Origin: Channallabes apus
Lineage: Eukaryota; Chordata; Actinopteri; Siluriformes; Clariidae
Direction of reading: 5' to 3'
Assembly (NCBI GenBank): GCA_030522415.1
Contig: JAMASW010000032.1
Coordinates: 62,001-126,000, forward strand
Length of the DNA stretch: 64,000 nt
Positions 23,448 through 37,100 of this stretch are shown here, piece by piece. Each line of letters starts with the position of its first letter. The first letter of the stretch is position 1. Both the position numbers and the translations under genes were made by a program. The notes under the pieces are model-generated. The model ran no database searches. It worked only from the letters and a program-made list of their open reading frames with translations, and was not told where the DNA came from.

Positions 23448-24865
23448 CTGAAAGTGAAAGAGATGATCATTTTCAATACAGTAATGCATTCTTTGCATAC
23501 ATGTTGAAAAATAACTTTTTTGTTCTTCTTTTTCTCATTTTGTTCCAGAAAAATGAATACAGACTCATTTTGTTTGTTTTACATACGTACACATTAGTTG
23601 TGTGAGAAAACCGCTTTCCCGAGCTCGTAGAGAGCTAAGAACGCAGCAAACGCTTTATCTCACCGTCTTGTGCATGAAAGTGAATGAGATGATCATTTTC
23701 AATACATTAATGTATTCTTTGCATACATGTTGAAAAACAACTTTTTTGTTCTTCTTTTCCCCATTTTGTTCCAGAAAAATGAATACAAACTCATTTTGTT
23801 TGTTTTACATACGTACACATTAGTTGTGTGAGAAAACCGCTTTCCTGAGCTCGTAGAGAGCTAAGAACGCAGCAAACGCTTTATCTCACCGTCTTGTGCA
23901 TGAAAGTGAATGAGATGAACATTTTCAATACATTAATGTATTCTTTGCATACATGTTGAAAAACCGCTTTCCTGAGCTCGTAGAGAGCTAAGAACGCAGC
24001 AAACGCTTTATCTCACCGTCTTGTGCATGAAAGTGAAAGAGATTATCATTTTCAATACATTAATGTATTCTTTGCGTACATGTTGAAAAACCGCTTTCCT
24101 GAGCTCGTAGAGAGCTAAGAACGCAGCAAACGCTTTATCTCACCGTCTTGTGCATGAAAGTGAATGAGATGATCATTTTCAATACATTAATGTATTCTTT
24201 GCATACATGTTGAAAAACCGCTTTCCTGAGCTCGTAGAGAGCTAAGAACGCAGCAAACGCTTTATCTCACCGTCTTGTGCATGAAAGTGAAAGAGATTAT
24301 CATTTTCAATACAGTAATGCATTCTTTGCATACATGTTGAAAAACAACTTTTTTGTTCTTCTTATTTTACTCATTTTGTTCCAGAAAAATGAATACAGAT
24401 TCATTTTGTTTGTTTTACATACGTACACATTAGTTGTGTGAGAAAACCGCTTTCCCGAGCTCGTAGAGAGCTAAGAACGCAGCAAACGCTTTATCTCACC
24501 GTCTTGTGCATGAAAGTGAATGAGATGATCATTTTCAATACATTAATGTATTCTTTGCATACATGTTGAAAAACCGCTTTCCTGAGCTCGTAGAGAGCTA
24601 AGAACGCAGCAAACGCTTTATCTCACCGTCTTGTGCATGAAAGTCAAAGAGATTATCATTTTCAATACAGTAATGCATTCTTTGCATACATGTTGAAAAA
24701 CAACTTTTTTGTTCTTCTTATTTTACTCATTTTGTTCCAGAAAAATGAATACAAATTCATTTTGTTTGTTTTACATACCTATACATTAGTTGTGTGAGAA
24801 AACCGCTTTCCTGAGCTCGTAGAGAGCTAAGAACGCAGCAAACGCTTTATCTCACCGTCTTGTGC
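23448..24865. repeat. Tandem duplication, left copy (1,418 bp)
   Basis: Eight units, LT LP Sb Sc Sa L4g Sa LG, with the GCGTACAT change in Sc. Its final LG has the usual AGCTAAG tail rather than AGCTTAG. That tail resembles LD, the unit found before LT at the left end of this copy, so the join is probably an LG/LD crossover. Confidence 0.8.
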
Positions 24866-26283
24866 CTGAAAGTGAAAGAGATGATCATTTTCAATACAGT
24901 AATGCATTCTTTGCATACATGTTGAAAAATAACTTTTTTGTTCTTCTTTTTCTCATTTTGTTCCAGAAAAATGAATACAGACTCATTTTGTTTGTTTTAC
25001 ATACGTACACATTAGTTGTGTGAGAAAACCGCTTTCCCGAGCTCGTAGAGAGCTAAGAACGCAGCAAACGCTTTATCTCACCGTCTTGTGCATGAAAGTG
25101 AATGAGATGATCATTTTCAATACATTAATGTATTCTTTGCATACATGTTGAAAAACAACTTTTTTGTTCTTCTTTTCCCCATTTTGTTCCAGAAAAATGA
25201 ATACAAACTCATTTTGTTTGTTTTACATACGTACACATTAGTTGTGTGAGAAAACCGCTTTCCTGAGCTCGTAGAGAGCTAAGAACGCAGCAAACGCTTT
25301 ATCTCACCGTCTTGTGCATGAAAGTGAATGAGATGAACATTTTCAATACATTAATGTATTCTTTGCATACATGTTGAAAAACCGCTTTCCTGAGCTCGTA
25401 GAGAGCTAAGAACGCAGCAAACGCTTTATCTCACCGTCTTGTGCATGAAAGTGAAAGAGATTATCATTTTCAATACATTAATGTATTCTTTGCGTACATG
25501 TTGAAAAACCGCTTTCCTGAGCTCGTAGAGAGCTAAGAACGCAGCAAACGCTTTATCTCACCGTCTTGTGCATGAAAGTGAATGAGATGATCATTTTCAA
25601 TACATTAATGTATTCTTTGCATACATGTTGAAAAACCGCTTTCCTGAGCTCGTAGAGAGCTAAGAACGCAGCAAACGCTTTATCTCACCGTCTTGTGCAT
25701 GAAAGTGAAAGAGATTATCATTTTCAATACAGTAATGCATTCTTTGCATACATGTTGAAAAACAACTTTTTTGTTCTTCTTATTTTACTCATTTTGTTCC
25801 AGAAAAATGAATACAGATTCATTTTGTTTGTTTTACATACGTACACATTAGTTGTGTGAGAAAACCGCTTTCCCGAGCTCGTAGAGAGCTAAGAACGCAG
25901 CAAACGCTTTATCTCACCGTCTTGTGCATGAAAGTGAATGAGATGATCATTTTCAATACATTAATGTATTCTTTGCATACATGTTGAAAAACCGCTTTCC
26001 TGAGCTCGTAGAGAGCTAAGAACGCAGCAAACGCTTTATCTCACCGTCTTGTGCATGAAAGTCAAAGAGATTATCATTTTCAATACAGTAATGCATTCTT
26101 TGCATACATGTTGAAAAACAACTTTTTTGTTCTTCTTATTTTACTCATTTTGTTCCAGAAAAATGAATACAAATTCATTTTGTTTGTTTTACATACCTAT
26201 ACATTAGTTGTGTGAGAAAACCGCTTTCCTGAGCTCGTAGAGAGCTTAGAACGCAGCAAACGCTTTATCTCACCGTCTTGTGC
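24866..26283. repeat. Tandem duplication, right copy (1,418 bp)
   Basis: Same eight units and same total length as the copy directly to the left, again including GCGTACAT in Sc. Its LG ends in AGCTTAG. By eye the copies agree at all diagnostic sites except that tail. Confidence 0.8.
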
Positions 26284-29200
26284 AAGAAAGTGAAAGAGAT
26301 GATCATTTTCAATACAGTAATGCATTCATTGCATACATGTTGAAAAACAACTTTTTTGTTCTTCTTTTCCTCATTTTGTTCCAGAAAAATGAATACAAAC
26401 TCATTTTGTTTGTTTTACATACCTATACATTAGTTGTGTGAGAAAACCGCTTTCCTGAGCTCGTAGAGAGCTAAGAACGCAGCAAATGCTTTATCTCACC
26501 GTCTTGTGCATGAAAGTGAATGAGATGATCATTTTCAATACAGTAATGCATTCCTTGCATACATGTTGAAAAACAACTTTTTTGTTCTTCTTTTTCTCAT
26601 TTTGTTCCAGAAAAATGAATACAGACTCATTTTGTTTGTTTTACATACGTACACATTAGTTGTGTGAGAAAACCGCTTTCCCGAGCTCGTAGAGAGCTAA
26701 GAACGCAGCAAACGCTTTATCTCACCGTCTTGTGCATGAAAGTGAATGAGATGATCATTTTCAATACATTAATGTATTCTTTGCATACATGTTGAAAAAC
26801 CGCTTTCCTGAGCTCGTAGAGAGCTAAGAACGCAGCAAACGCTTTATCTCACCGTCTTGTGCATGAAAGTGAAAGAGATTATCATTTTCAATACAGTAAT
26901 GCATTCTTTGCATACATGTTGAAAAACAACTTTTTTGTTCTTCTTATTTTACTCATTTTGTTCCAGAAAAATGAATACAAATTCATTTTGTTTGTTTTAC
27001 ATACCTATACATTAGTTGTGTGAGAAAACCGCTTTCCTGAGCTCGTAGAGAGCTAAGAACGCAGCAAACGCTTTATCTCACCGTCTTGTGCCTGAAAGTG
27101 AAAGAGATGATCATTTTCAATACAGTAATGCATTCTTTGCATACATGTTGAAAAACAACTTTTTTGTTCTTCTTATTTTACTCATTTTGTTCCAGAAAAA
27201 TGAATACAAATTCATTTTGTTTGTTTTACATACCTATACATTAGTTGTGTGAGAAAACCGCTTTCCTGAGCTCGTAGAGAGCTAAGAACGCAGCAAACGC
27301 TTTATCTCACCGTCTTGTGCCTGAAAGTGAAAGAGATGATCATTTTCAATACAGTAATGCATTCTTTGCATACATGTTGAAAAATAACTTTTTTGTTCTT
27401 CTTTTTCTCATTTTGTTCCAGAAAAATGAATACAGACTCATTTTGTTTGTTTTACATACGTACACATTAGTTGTGTGAGAAAACCGCTTTCCCGAGCTCG
27501 TAGAGAGCTAAGAACGCAGCAAACGCTTTATCTCACCGTCTTGTGCATGAAAGTGAATGAGATGATCATTTTCAATACATTAATGTATTCTTTGCATACA
27601 TGTTGAAAAACAACTTTTTTGTTCTTCTTTTCCCCATTTTGTTCCAGAAAAATGAATACAAACTCATTTTGTTTGTTTTACATACGTACACATTAGTTGT
27701 GTGAGAAAACCGCTTTCCTGAGCTCGTAGAGAGCTAAGAACGCAGCAAACGCTTTATCTCACCGTCTTGTGCATGAAAGTGAATGAGATGAACATTTTCA
27801 ATACATTAATGTATTCTTTGCATACATGTTGAAAAACCGCTTTCCTGAGCTCGTAGAGAGCTAAGAACGCAGCAAACGCTTTATCTCACCGTCTTGTGCA
27901 TGAAAGTGAAAGAGATTATCATTTTCAATACATTAATGTATTCTTTGCATACATGTTGAAAAACCGCTTTCCTGAGCTCGTAGAGAGCTAAGAACGCAGC
28001 AAACGCTTTATCTCACCGTCTTGTGCCTGAAAGTGAAAGAGATGATCATTTTCAATACAGTAATGCATTCTTTGCATACATGTTGAAAAGCAACTTTTTT
28101 GTTCTTCTTATTTTACTCATTTTGTTCCAGAAAAATGAATACAGACTCATTTTGTTTGTTTTACATACGTACACATTAGTTGTGTGAGAAAACCGCTTTC
28201 CCGAGCTCGTAGAGAGCTAAGAACGCAGCAAACGCTTTATCTCACCGTCTTGTGCATGAAAGTGAATGAGATGATCATTTTCAATACATTAATGTATTCT
28301 TTGCATACATGTTGAAAAACAACTTTTTTGTTCTTCTTTTCCCCATTTTGTTCCAGAAAAATGAATACAAACTCATTTTGTTTGTTTTACATACGTACAC
28401 ATTAGTTGTGTGAGAAAACCGCTTTCCTGAGCTCGTAGAGAGCTAAGAACGCAGCAAACGCTTTATCTCACCGTCTTGTGCATGAAAGTGAATGAGATGA
28501 ACATTTTCAATACATTAATGTATTCTTTGCATACATGTTGAAAAACCGCTTTCCTGAGGTCGTAGAGAGCTAAGAACGCAGCAAACGCTTTATCTCACCG
28601 TCTTGTGCATGAAAGTGAAAGAGATTATCATTTTCAATACAGTAATGCATTCTTTGCATACATGTTGAAAAACAACTTTTTTGTTCTTCTTTTTCTCATT
28701 TTGTTCCAGAAAAATGAATACAGACTCATTTTGTTTGTTTTACATACCTATACATTAGTTGTGTGAGAAAACCGCTTTCCTGAGCTCGTAGAGAGCTAAG
28801 AACGCAGCAAACGCTTTATCTCACCGTCTTGTGCCTGAAAGTGAAAGAGATGATCATTTTCAATACAGTAATGCATTCTTTGCATACATGTTGAAAAATA
28901 ACTTTTTTGTTCTTCTTTTTCTCATTTTGTTCCAGAAAAATGAATACAGACTCATTTTGTTTGTTTTACATACGTACACATTAGTTGTGTGAGAAAACCG
29001 CTTTCCCGAGCTCGTAGAGAGCTAAGAACGCAGCAAACGCTTTATCTCACCGTCTTGTGCATGAAAGTGAATGAGATGATCATTTTCAATACATTAATGT
29101 ATTCTTTGCATACATGTTGAAAAACAACTTTTTTGTTCTTCTTTTCCCCATTTTGTTCCAGAAAAATGAATACAAACTCATTTTGTTTGTTTTACATACG

Positions 29201-30227
29201 TACACATTAGTTGTGTGAGAAAACCGCTTTCCTGAGCTCGTAGAGAGCTAAGAACGCAGCAAACGCTTTATCTCACCGTCTTGTGCATGAAAGTGAATGA
29301 GATGAACATTTTCAATACATTAATGTATTCTTAGCATACATGTTGAAAAACCGCTTTCCTGAGCTCGTAGAGAGCTAAGAACGCAGCAAACGCTTTATCT
29401 CACCGTCTTGTGCATGAAAGTCAAAGAGATTATCATTTTCAATACAGTAATGCATTCTTTGCATACATGTTGAAAAACAACTTTTTTGTTCTTCTTATTT
29501 TACTCATTTTGTTCCAGAAAAATGAATACAAATTCATTTTGTTTGTTTTACATACCTATACATTAGTTGTGTGAGAAAACCGCTTTCCTGAGCTCGTAGA
29601 GAGCTAAGAACGCAGCAAACGCTTTATCTCACCGTCTTGTGCATGAAAGTGAATGAGATGATCATTTTCAATACATTAATGTATTCTTTGCATACATGTT
29701 GAAAAACAACTTTTTTGATCTTCTTTTTTTACTCATTTTGTTCCAGAAAAATGAATACAGACTCATTTTGTTTGTTTTACATACGTACACATTAGTTGTG
29801 TGAGAAAACCGCTTTCCTGAGCTCGTAGAGAGCTAAGAACGCAGCAAACGCTTTATCTCACCGTCTTGTGCATGAAAGTGAATGAGATGAACATTTTCAA
29901 TACATTAATGTATTCTTTGCATACATGTTGAAAAACCGCTTTCCTGAGGTCGTAGAGAGCTAAGAACGCAGCAAACGCTTTATCTCACCGTCTTGTGCAT
30001 GAAAGTGAAAGAGATTATCATTTTCAATACAGTAATGCATTCTTTGCATACATGTTGAAAAACAACTTTTTTGTTCTTCTTATTTTACTCATTTTGTTCC
30101 AGAAAAATGAATACAAATTCATTTTGTTTGTTTTACATACCTATACATTAGTTGTGTGAGAAAACCGCTTTCCTGAGCTCGTAGAGAGCTTAGAACGCAG
30201 CAAACGCTTTATCTCACCGTCTTGTGC
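26284..30227. repeat. Domain III HOR copy 1 (3,944 bp)
   Basis: Complete 20-unit copy. Marker units in order include Lx with CATTCCTTGC, LQ with AAGCAAC near 28086, two Sb* with GAGGTCG, Sb with CTTAGC near 29332 and LA with TTGATCTTC near 29715. I found no diagnostic difference from copy 2. Confidence 0.9.
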
Positions 30228-33200
30228 AAGAAAGTGAAAGAGATGATCATTTTCAATACAGTAATGCATTCATTGCATACATGTTGAAAAACAACTTTTT
30301 TGTTCTTCTTTTCCTCATTTTGTTCCAGAAAAATGAATACAAACTCATTTTGTTTGTTTTACATACCTATACATTAGTTGTGTGAGAAAACCGCTTTCCT
30401 GAGCTCGTAGAGAGCTAAGAACGCAGCAAATGCTTTATCTCACCGTCTTGTGCATGAAAGTGAATGAGATGATCATTTTCAATACAGTAATGCATTCCTT
30501 GCATACATGTTGAAAAACAACTTTTTTGTTCTTCTTTTTCTCATTTTGTTCCAGAAAAATGAATACAGACTCATTTTGTTTGTTTTACATACGTACACAT
30601 TAGTTGTGTGAGAAAACCGCTTTCCCGAGCTCGTAGAGAGCTAAGAACGCAGCAAACGCTTTATCTCACCGTCTTGTGCATGAAAGTGAATGAGATGATC
30701 ATTTTCAATACATTAATGTATTCTTTGCATACATGTTGAAAAACCGCTTTCCTGAGCTCGTAGAGAGCTAAGAACGCAGCAAACGCTTTATCTCACCGTC
30801 TTGTGCATGAAAGTGAAAGAGATTATCATTTTCAATACAGTAATGCATTCTTTGCATACATGTTGAAAAACAACTTTTTTGTTCTTCTTATTTTACTCAT
30901 TTTGTTCCAGAAAAATGAATACAAATTCATTTTGTTTGTTTTACATACCTATACATTAGTTGTGTGAGAAAACCGCTTTCCTGAGCTCGTAGAGAGCTAA
31001 GAACGCAGCAAACGCTTTATCTCACCGTCTTGTGCCTGAAAGTGAAAGAGATGATCATTTTCAATACAGTAATGCATTCTTTGCATACATGTTGAAAAAC
31101 AACTTTTTTGTTCTTCTTATTTTACTCATTTTGTTCCAGAAAAATGAATACAAATTCATTTTGTTTGTTTTACATACCTATACATTAGTTGTGTGAGAAA
31201 ACCGCTTTCCTGAGCTCGTAGAGAGCTAAGAACGCAGCAAACGCTTTATCTCACCGTCTTGTGCCTGAAAGTGAAAGAGATGATCATTTTCAATACAGTA
31301 ATGCATTCTTTGCATACATGTTGAAAAATAACTTTTTTGTTCTTCTTTTTCTCATTTTGTTCCAGAAAAATGAATACAGACTCATTTTGTTTGTTTTACA
31401 TACGTACACATTAGTTGTGTGAGAAAACCGCTTTCCCGAGCTCGTAGAGAGCTAAGAACGCAGCAAACGCTTTATCTCACCGTCTTGTGCATGAAAGTGA
31501 ATGAGATGATCATTTTCAATACATTAATGTATTCTTTGCATACATGTTGAAAAACAACTTTTTTGTTCTTCTTTTCCCCATTTTGTTCCAGAAAAATGAA
31601 TACAAACTCATTTTGTTTGTTTTACATACGTACACATTAGTTGTGTGAGAAAACCGCTTTCCTGAGCTCGTAGAGAGCTAAGAACGCAGCAAACGCTTTA
31701 TCTCACCGTCTTGTGCATGAAAGTGAATGAGATGAACATTTTCAATACATTAATGTATTCTTTGCATACATGTTGAAAAACCGCTTTCCTGAGCTCGTAG
31801 AGAGCTAAGAACGCAGCAAACGCTTTATCTCACCGTCTTGTGCATGAAAGTGAAAGAGATTATCATTTTCAATACATTAATGTATTCTTTGCATACATGT
31901 TGAAAAACCGCTTTCCTGAGCTCGTAGAGAGCTAAGAACGCAGCAAACGCTTTATCTCACCGTCTTGTGCCTGAAAGTGAAAGAGATGATCATTTTCAAT
32001 ACAGTAATGCATTCTTTGCATACATGTTGAAAAGCAACTTTTTTGTTCTTCTTATTTTACTCATTTTGTTCCAGAAAAATGAATACAGACTCATTTTGTT
32101 TGTTTTACATACGTACACATTAGTTGTGTGAGAAAACCGCTTTCCCGAGCTCGTAGAGAGCTAAGAACGCAGCAAACGCTTTATCTCACCGTCTTGTGCA
32201 TGAAAGTGAATGAGATGATCATTTTCAATACATTAATGTATTCTTTGCATACATGTTGAAAAACAACTTTTTTGTTCTTCTTTTCCCCATTTTGTTCCAG
32301 AAAAATGAATACAAACTCATTTTGTTTGTTTTACATACGTACACATTAGTTGTGTGAGAAAACCGCTTTCCTGAGCTCGTAGAGAGCTAAGAACGCAGCA
32401 AACGCTTTATCTCACCGTCTTGTGCATGAAAGTGAATGAGATGAACATTTTCAATACATTAATGTATTCTTTGCATACATGTTGAAAAACCGCTTTCCTG
32501 AGGTCGTAGAGAGCTAAGAACGCAGCAAACGCTTTATCTCACCGTCTTGTGCATGAAAGTGAAAGAGATTATCATTTTCAATACAGTAATGCATTCTTTG
32601 CATACATGTTGAAAAACAACTTTTTTGTTCTTCTTTTTCTCATTTTGTTCCAGAAAAATGAATACAGACTCATTTTGTTTGTTTTACATACCTATACATT
32701 AGTTGTGTGAGAAAACCGCTTTCCTGAGCTCGTAGAGAGCTAAGAACGCAGCAAACGCTTTATCTCACCGTCTTGTGCCTGAAAGTGAAAGAGATGATCA
32801 TTTTCAATACAGTAATGCATTCTTTGCATACATGTTGAAAAATAACTTTTTTGTTCTTCTTTTTCTCATTTTGTTCCAGAAAAATGAATACAGACTCATT
32901 TTGTTTGTTTTACATACGTACACATTAGTTGTGTGAGAAAACCGCTTTCCCGAGCTCGTAGAGAGCTAAGAACGCAGCAAACGCTTTATCTCACCGTCTT
33001 GTGCATGAAAGTGAATGAGATGATCATTTTCAATACATTAATGTATTCTTTGCATACATGTTGAAAAACAACTTTTTTGTTCTTCTTTTCCCCATTTTGT
33101 TCCAGAAAAATGAATACAAACTCATTTTGTTTGTTTTACATACGTACACATTAGTTGTGTGAGAAAACCGCTTTCCTGAGCTCGTAGAGAGCTAAGAACG

Positions 33201-34171
33201 CAGCAAACGCTTTATCTCACCGTCTTGTGCATGAAAGTGAATGAGATGAACATTTTCAATACATTAATGTATTCTTAGCATACATGTTGAAAAACCGCTT
33301 TCCTGAGCTCGTAGAGAGCTAAGAACGCAGCAAACGCTTTATCTCACCGTCTTGTGCATGAAAGTCAAAGAGATTATCATTTTCAATACAGTAATGCATT
33401 CTTTGCATACATGTTGAAAAACAACTTTTTTGTTCTTCTTATTTTACTCATTTTGTTCCAGAAAAATGAATACAAATTCATTTTGTTTGTTTTACATACC
33501 TATACATTAGTTGTGTGAGAAAACCGCTTTCCTGAGCTCGTAGAGAGCTAAGAACGCAGCAAACGCTTTATCTCACCGTCTTGTGCATGAAAGTGAATGA
33601 GATGATCATTTTCAATACATTAATGTATTCTTTGCATACATGTTGAAAAACAACTTTTTTGATCTTCTTTTTTTACTCATTTTGTTCCAGAAAAATGAAT
33701 ACAGACTCATTTTGTTTGTTTTACATACGTACACATTAGTTGTGTGAGAAAACCGCTTTCCTGAGCTCGTAGAGAGCTAAGAACGCAGCAAACGCTTTAT
33801 CTCACCGTCTTGTGCATGAAAGTGAATGAGATGAACATTTTCAATACATTAATGTATTCTTTGCATACATGTTGAAAAACCGCTTTCCTGAGGTCGTAGA
33901 GAGCTAAGAACGCAGCAAACGCTTTATCTCACCGTCTTGTGCATGAAAGTGAAAGAGATTATCATTTTCAATACAGTAATGCATTCTTTGCATACATGTT
34001 GAAAAACAACTTTTTTGTTCTTCTTATTTTACTCATTTTGTTCCAGAAAAATGAATACAAATTCATTTTGTTTGTTTTACATACCTATACATTAGTTGTG
34101 TGAGAAAACCGCTTTCCTGAGCTCGTAGAGAGCTTAGAACGCAGCAAACGCTTTATCTCACCGTCTTGTGC
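30228..34171. repeat. Domain III HOR copy 2 (3,944 bp)
   Basis: Complete 20-unit copy, the same length and the same marker order as copy 1. LQ lies near 32031 and LA near 33658, each displaced by 3,944-3,945 bp from copy 1 within reading error. Confidence 0.9.
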
Positions 34172-37100
34172 AAGAAAGTGAAAGAGATGATCATTTTCAA
34201 TACAGTAATGCATTCATTGCATACATGTTGAAAAACAACTTTTTTGTTCTTCTTTTCCTCATTTTGTTCCAGAAAAATGAATACAAACTCATTTTGTTTG
34301 TTTTACATACCTATACATTAGTTGTGTGAGAAAACCGCTTTCCTGAGCTCGTAGAGAGCTAAGAACGCAGCAAATGCTTTATCTCACCGTCTTGTGCATG
34401 AAAGTGAATGAGATGATCATTTTCAATACAGTAATGCATTCCTTGCATACATGTTGAAAAACAACTTTTTTGTTCTTCTTTTTCTCATTTTGTTCCAGAA
34501 AAATGAATACAGACTCATTTTGTTTGTTTTACATACGTACACATTAGTTGTGTGAGAAAACCGCTTTCCCGAGCTCGTAGAGAGCTAAGAACGCAGCAAA
34601 CGCTTTATCTCACCGTCTTGTGCATGAAAGTGAATGAGATGATCATTTTCAATACATTAATGTATTCTTTGCATACATGTTGAAAAACCGCTTTCCTGAG
34701 CTCGTAGAGAGCTAAGAACGCAGCAAACGCTTTATCTCACCGTCTTGTGCATGAAAGTGAAAGAGATTATCATTTTCAATACAGTAATGCATTCTTTGCA
34801 TACATGTTGAAAAACAACTTTTTTGTTCTTCTTATTTTACTCATTTTGTTCCAGAAAAATGAATACAAATTCATTTTGTTTGTTTTACATACCTATACAT
34901 TAGTTGTGTGAGAAAACCGCTTTCCTGAGCTCGTAGAGAGCTAAGAACGCAGCAAACGCTTTATCTCACCGTCTTGTGCCTGAAAGTGAAAGAGATGATC
35001 ATTTTCAATACAGTAATGCATTCTTTGCATACATGTTGAAAAACAACTTTTTTGTTCTTCTTATTTTACTCATTTTGTTCCAGAAAAATGAATACAAATT
35101 CATTTTGTTTGTTTTACATACCTATACATTAGTTGTGTGAGAAAACCGCTTTCCTGAGCTCGTAGAGAGCTAAGAACGCAGCAAACGCTTTATCTCACCG
35201 TCTTGTGCCTGAAAGTGAAAGAGATGATCATTTTCAATACAGTAATGCATTCTTTGCATACATGTTGAAAAATAACTTTTTTGTTCTTCTTTTTCTCATT
35301 TTGTTCCAGAAAAATGAATACAGACTCATTTTGTTTGTTTTACATACGTACACATTAGTTGTGTGAGAAAACCGCTTTCCCGAGCTCGTAGAGAGCTAAG
35401 AACGCAGCAAACGCTTTATCTCACCGTCTTGTGCATGAAAGTGAATGAGATGATCATTTTCAATACATTAATGTATTCTTTGCATACATGTTGAAAAACA
35501 ACTTTTTTGTTCTTCTTTTCCCCATTTTGTTCCAGAAAAATGAATACAAACTCATTTTGTTTGTTTTACATACGTACACATTAGTTGTGTGAGAAAACCG
35601 CTTTCCTGAGCTCGTAGAGAGCTAAGAACGCAGCAAACGCTTTATCTCACCGTCTTGTGCATGAAAGTGAATGAGATGAACATTTTCAATACATTAATGT
35701 ATTCTTTGCATACATGTTGAAAAACCGCTTTCCTGAGCTCGTAGAGAGCTAAGAACGCAGCAAACGCTTTATCTCACCGTCTTGTGCATGAAAGTGAAAG
35801 AGATTATCATTTTCAATACATTAATGTATTCTTTGCATACATGTTGAAAAACCGCTTTCCTGAGCTCGTAGAGAGCTAAGAACGCAGCAAACGCTTTATC
35901 TCACCGTCTTGTGCCTGAAAGTGAAAGAGATGATCATTTTCAATACAGTAATGCATTCTTTGCATACATGTTGAAAAGCAACTTTTTTGTTCTTCTTATT
36001 TTACTCATTTTGTTCCAGAAAAATGAATACAGACTCATTTTGTTTGTTTTACATACGTACACATTAGTTGTGTGAGAAAACCGCTTTCCCGAGCTCGTAG
36101 AGAGCTAAGAACGCAGCAAACGCTTTATCTCACCGTCTTGTGCATGAAAGTGAATGAGATGATCATTTTCAATACATTAATGTATTCTTTGCATACATGT
36201 TGAAAAACAACTTTTTTGTTCTTCTTTTCCCCATTTTGTTCCAGAAAAATGAATACAAACTCATTTTGTTTGTTTTACATACGTACACATTAGTTGTGTG
36301 AGAAAACCGCTTTCCTGAGCTCGTAGAGAGCTAAGAACGCAGCAAACGCTTTATCTCACCGTCTTGTGCATGAAAGTGAATGAGATGAACATTTTCAATA
36401 CATTAATGTATTCTTTGCATACATGTTGAAAAACCGCTTTCCTGAGGTCGTAGAGAGCTAAGAACGCAGCAAACGCTTTATCTCACCGTCTTGTGCATGA
36501 AAGTGAAAGAGATTATCATTTTCAATACAGTAATGCATTCTTTGCATACATGTTGAAAAACAACTTTTTTGTTCTTTTTCTCATTTTGTTCCAGAAAAAT
36601 GAATACAGACTCATTTTGTTTGTTTTACATACCTATACATTAGTTGTGTGAGAAAACCGCTTTCCTGAGCTCGTAGAGAGCTAAGAACGCAGCAAACGCT
36701 TTATCTCACCGTCTTGTGCCTGAAAGTGAAAGAGATGATCATTTTCAATACAGTAATGCATTCTTTGCATACATGTTGAAAAATAACTTTTTTGTTCTTC
36801 TTTTTCTCATTTTGTTCCAGAAAAATGAATACAGACTCATTTTGTTTGTTTTACATACGTACACATTAGTTGTGTGAGAAAACCGCTTTCCCGAGCTCGT
36901 AGAGAGCTAAGAACGCAGCAAACGCTTTATCTCACCGTCTTGTGCATGAAAGTGAATGAGATGATCATTTTCAATACATTAATGTATTCTTTGCATACAT
37001 GTTGAAAAACAACTTTTTTGTTCTTCTTTTCCCCATTTTGTTCCAGAAAAATGAATACAAACTCATTTTGTTTGTTTTACATACGTACACATTAGTTGTG

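Larger units (their letters stand above)
11937..26283. repeat. Domain II: rearranged transition zone
   Basis: This zone holds 75 units in four LH-bounded blocks of 5,440, 3,065, 2,551 and 3,291 bp. No single HOR repeats cleanly. It mixes Domain I pieces (L4t, L4g, Sa-LG) with units that dominate later, namely LD, Lx, Sb*, Sc and LA. Hybrids, a tandem duplication, a 1-bp insertion and the first adjacent S-S pairs occur here. Confidence 0.75.
22993..26283. repeat. Domain II block 4, 18 units with internal duplication (3,291 bp)
   Basis: LH and LD are followed by two successive eight-unit runs of LT LP Sb Sc(GCGTACAT) Sa L4g Sa LG. The second run ends in the AGCTTAG form that normally precedes LH. 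The next unit is the LH at 26284, which starts Domain III. Confidence 0.85.
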
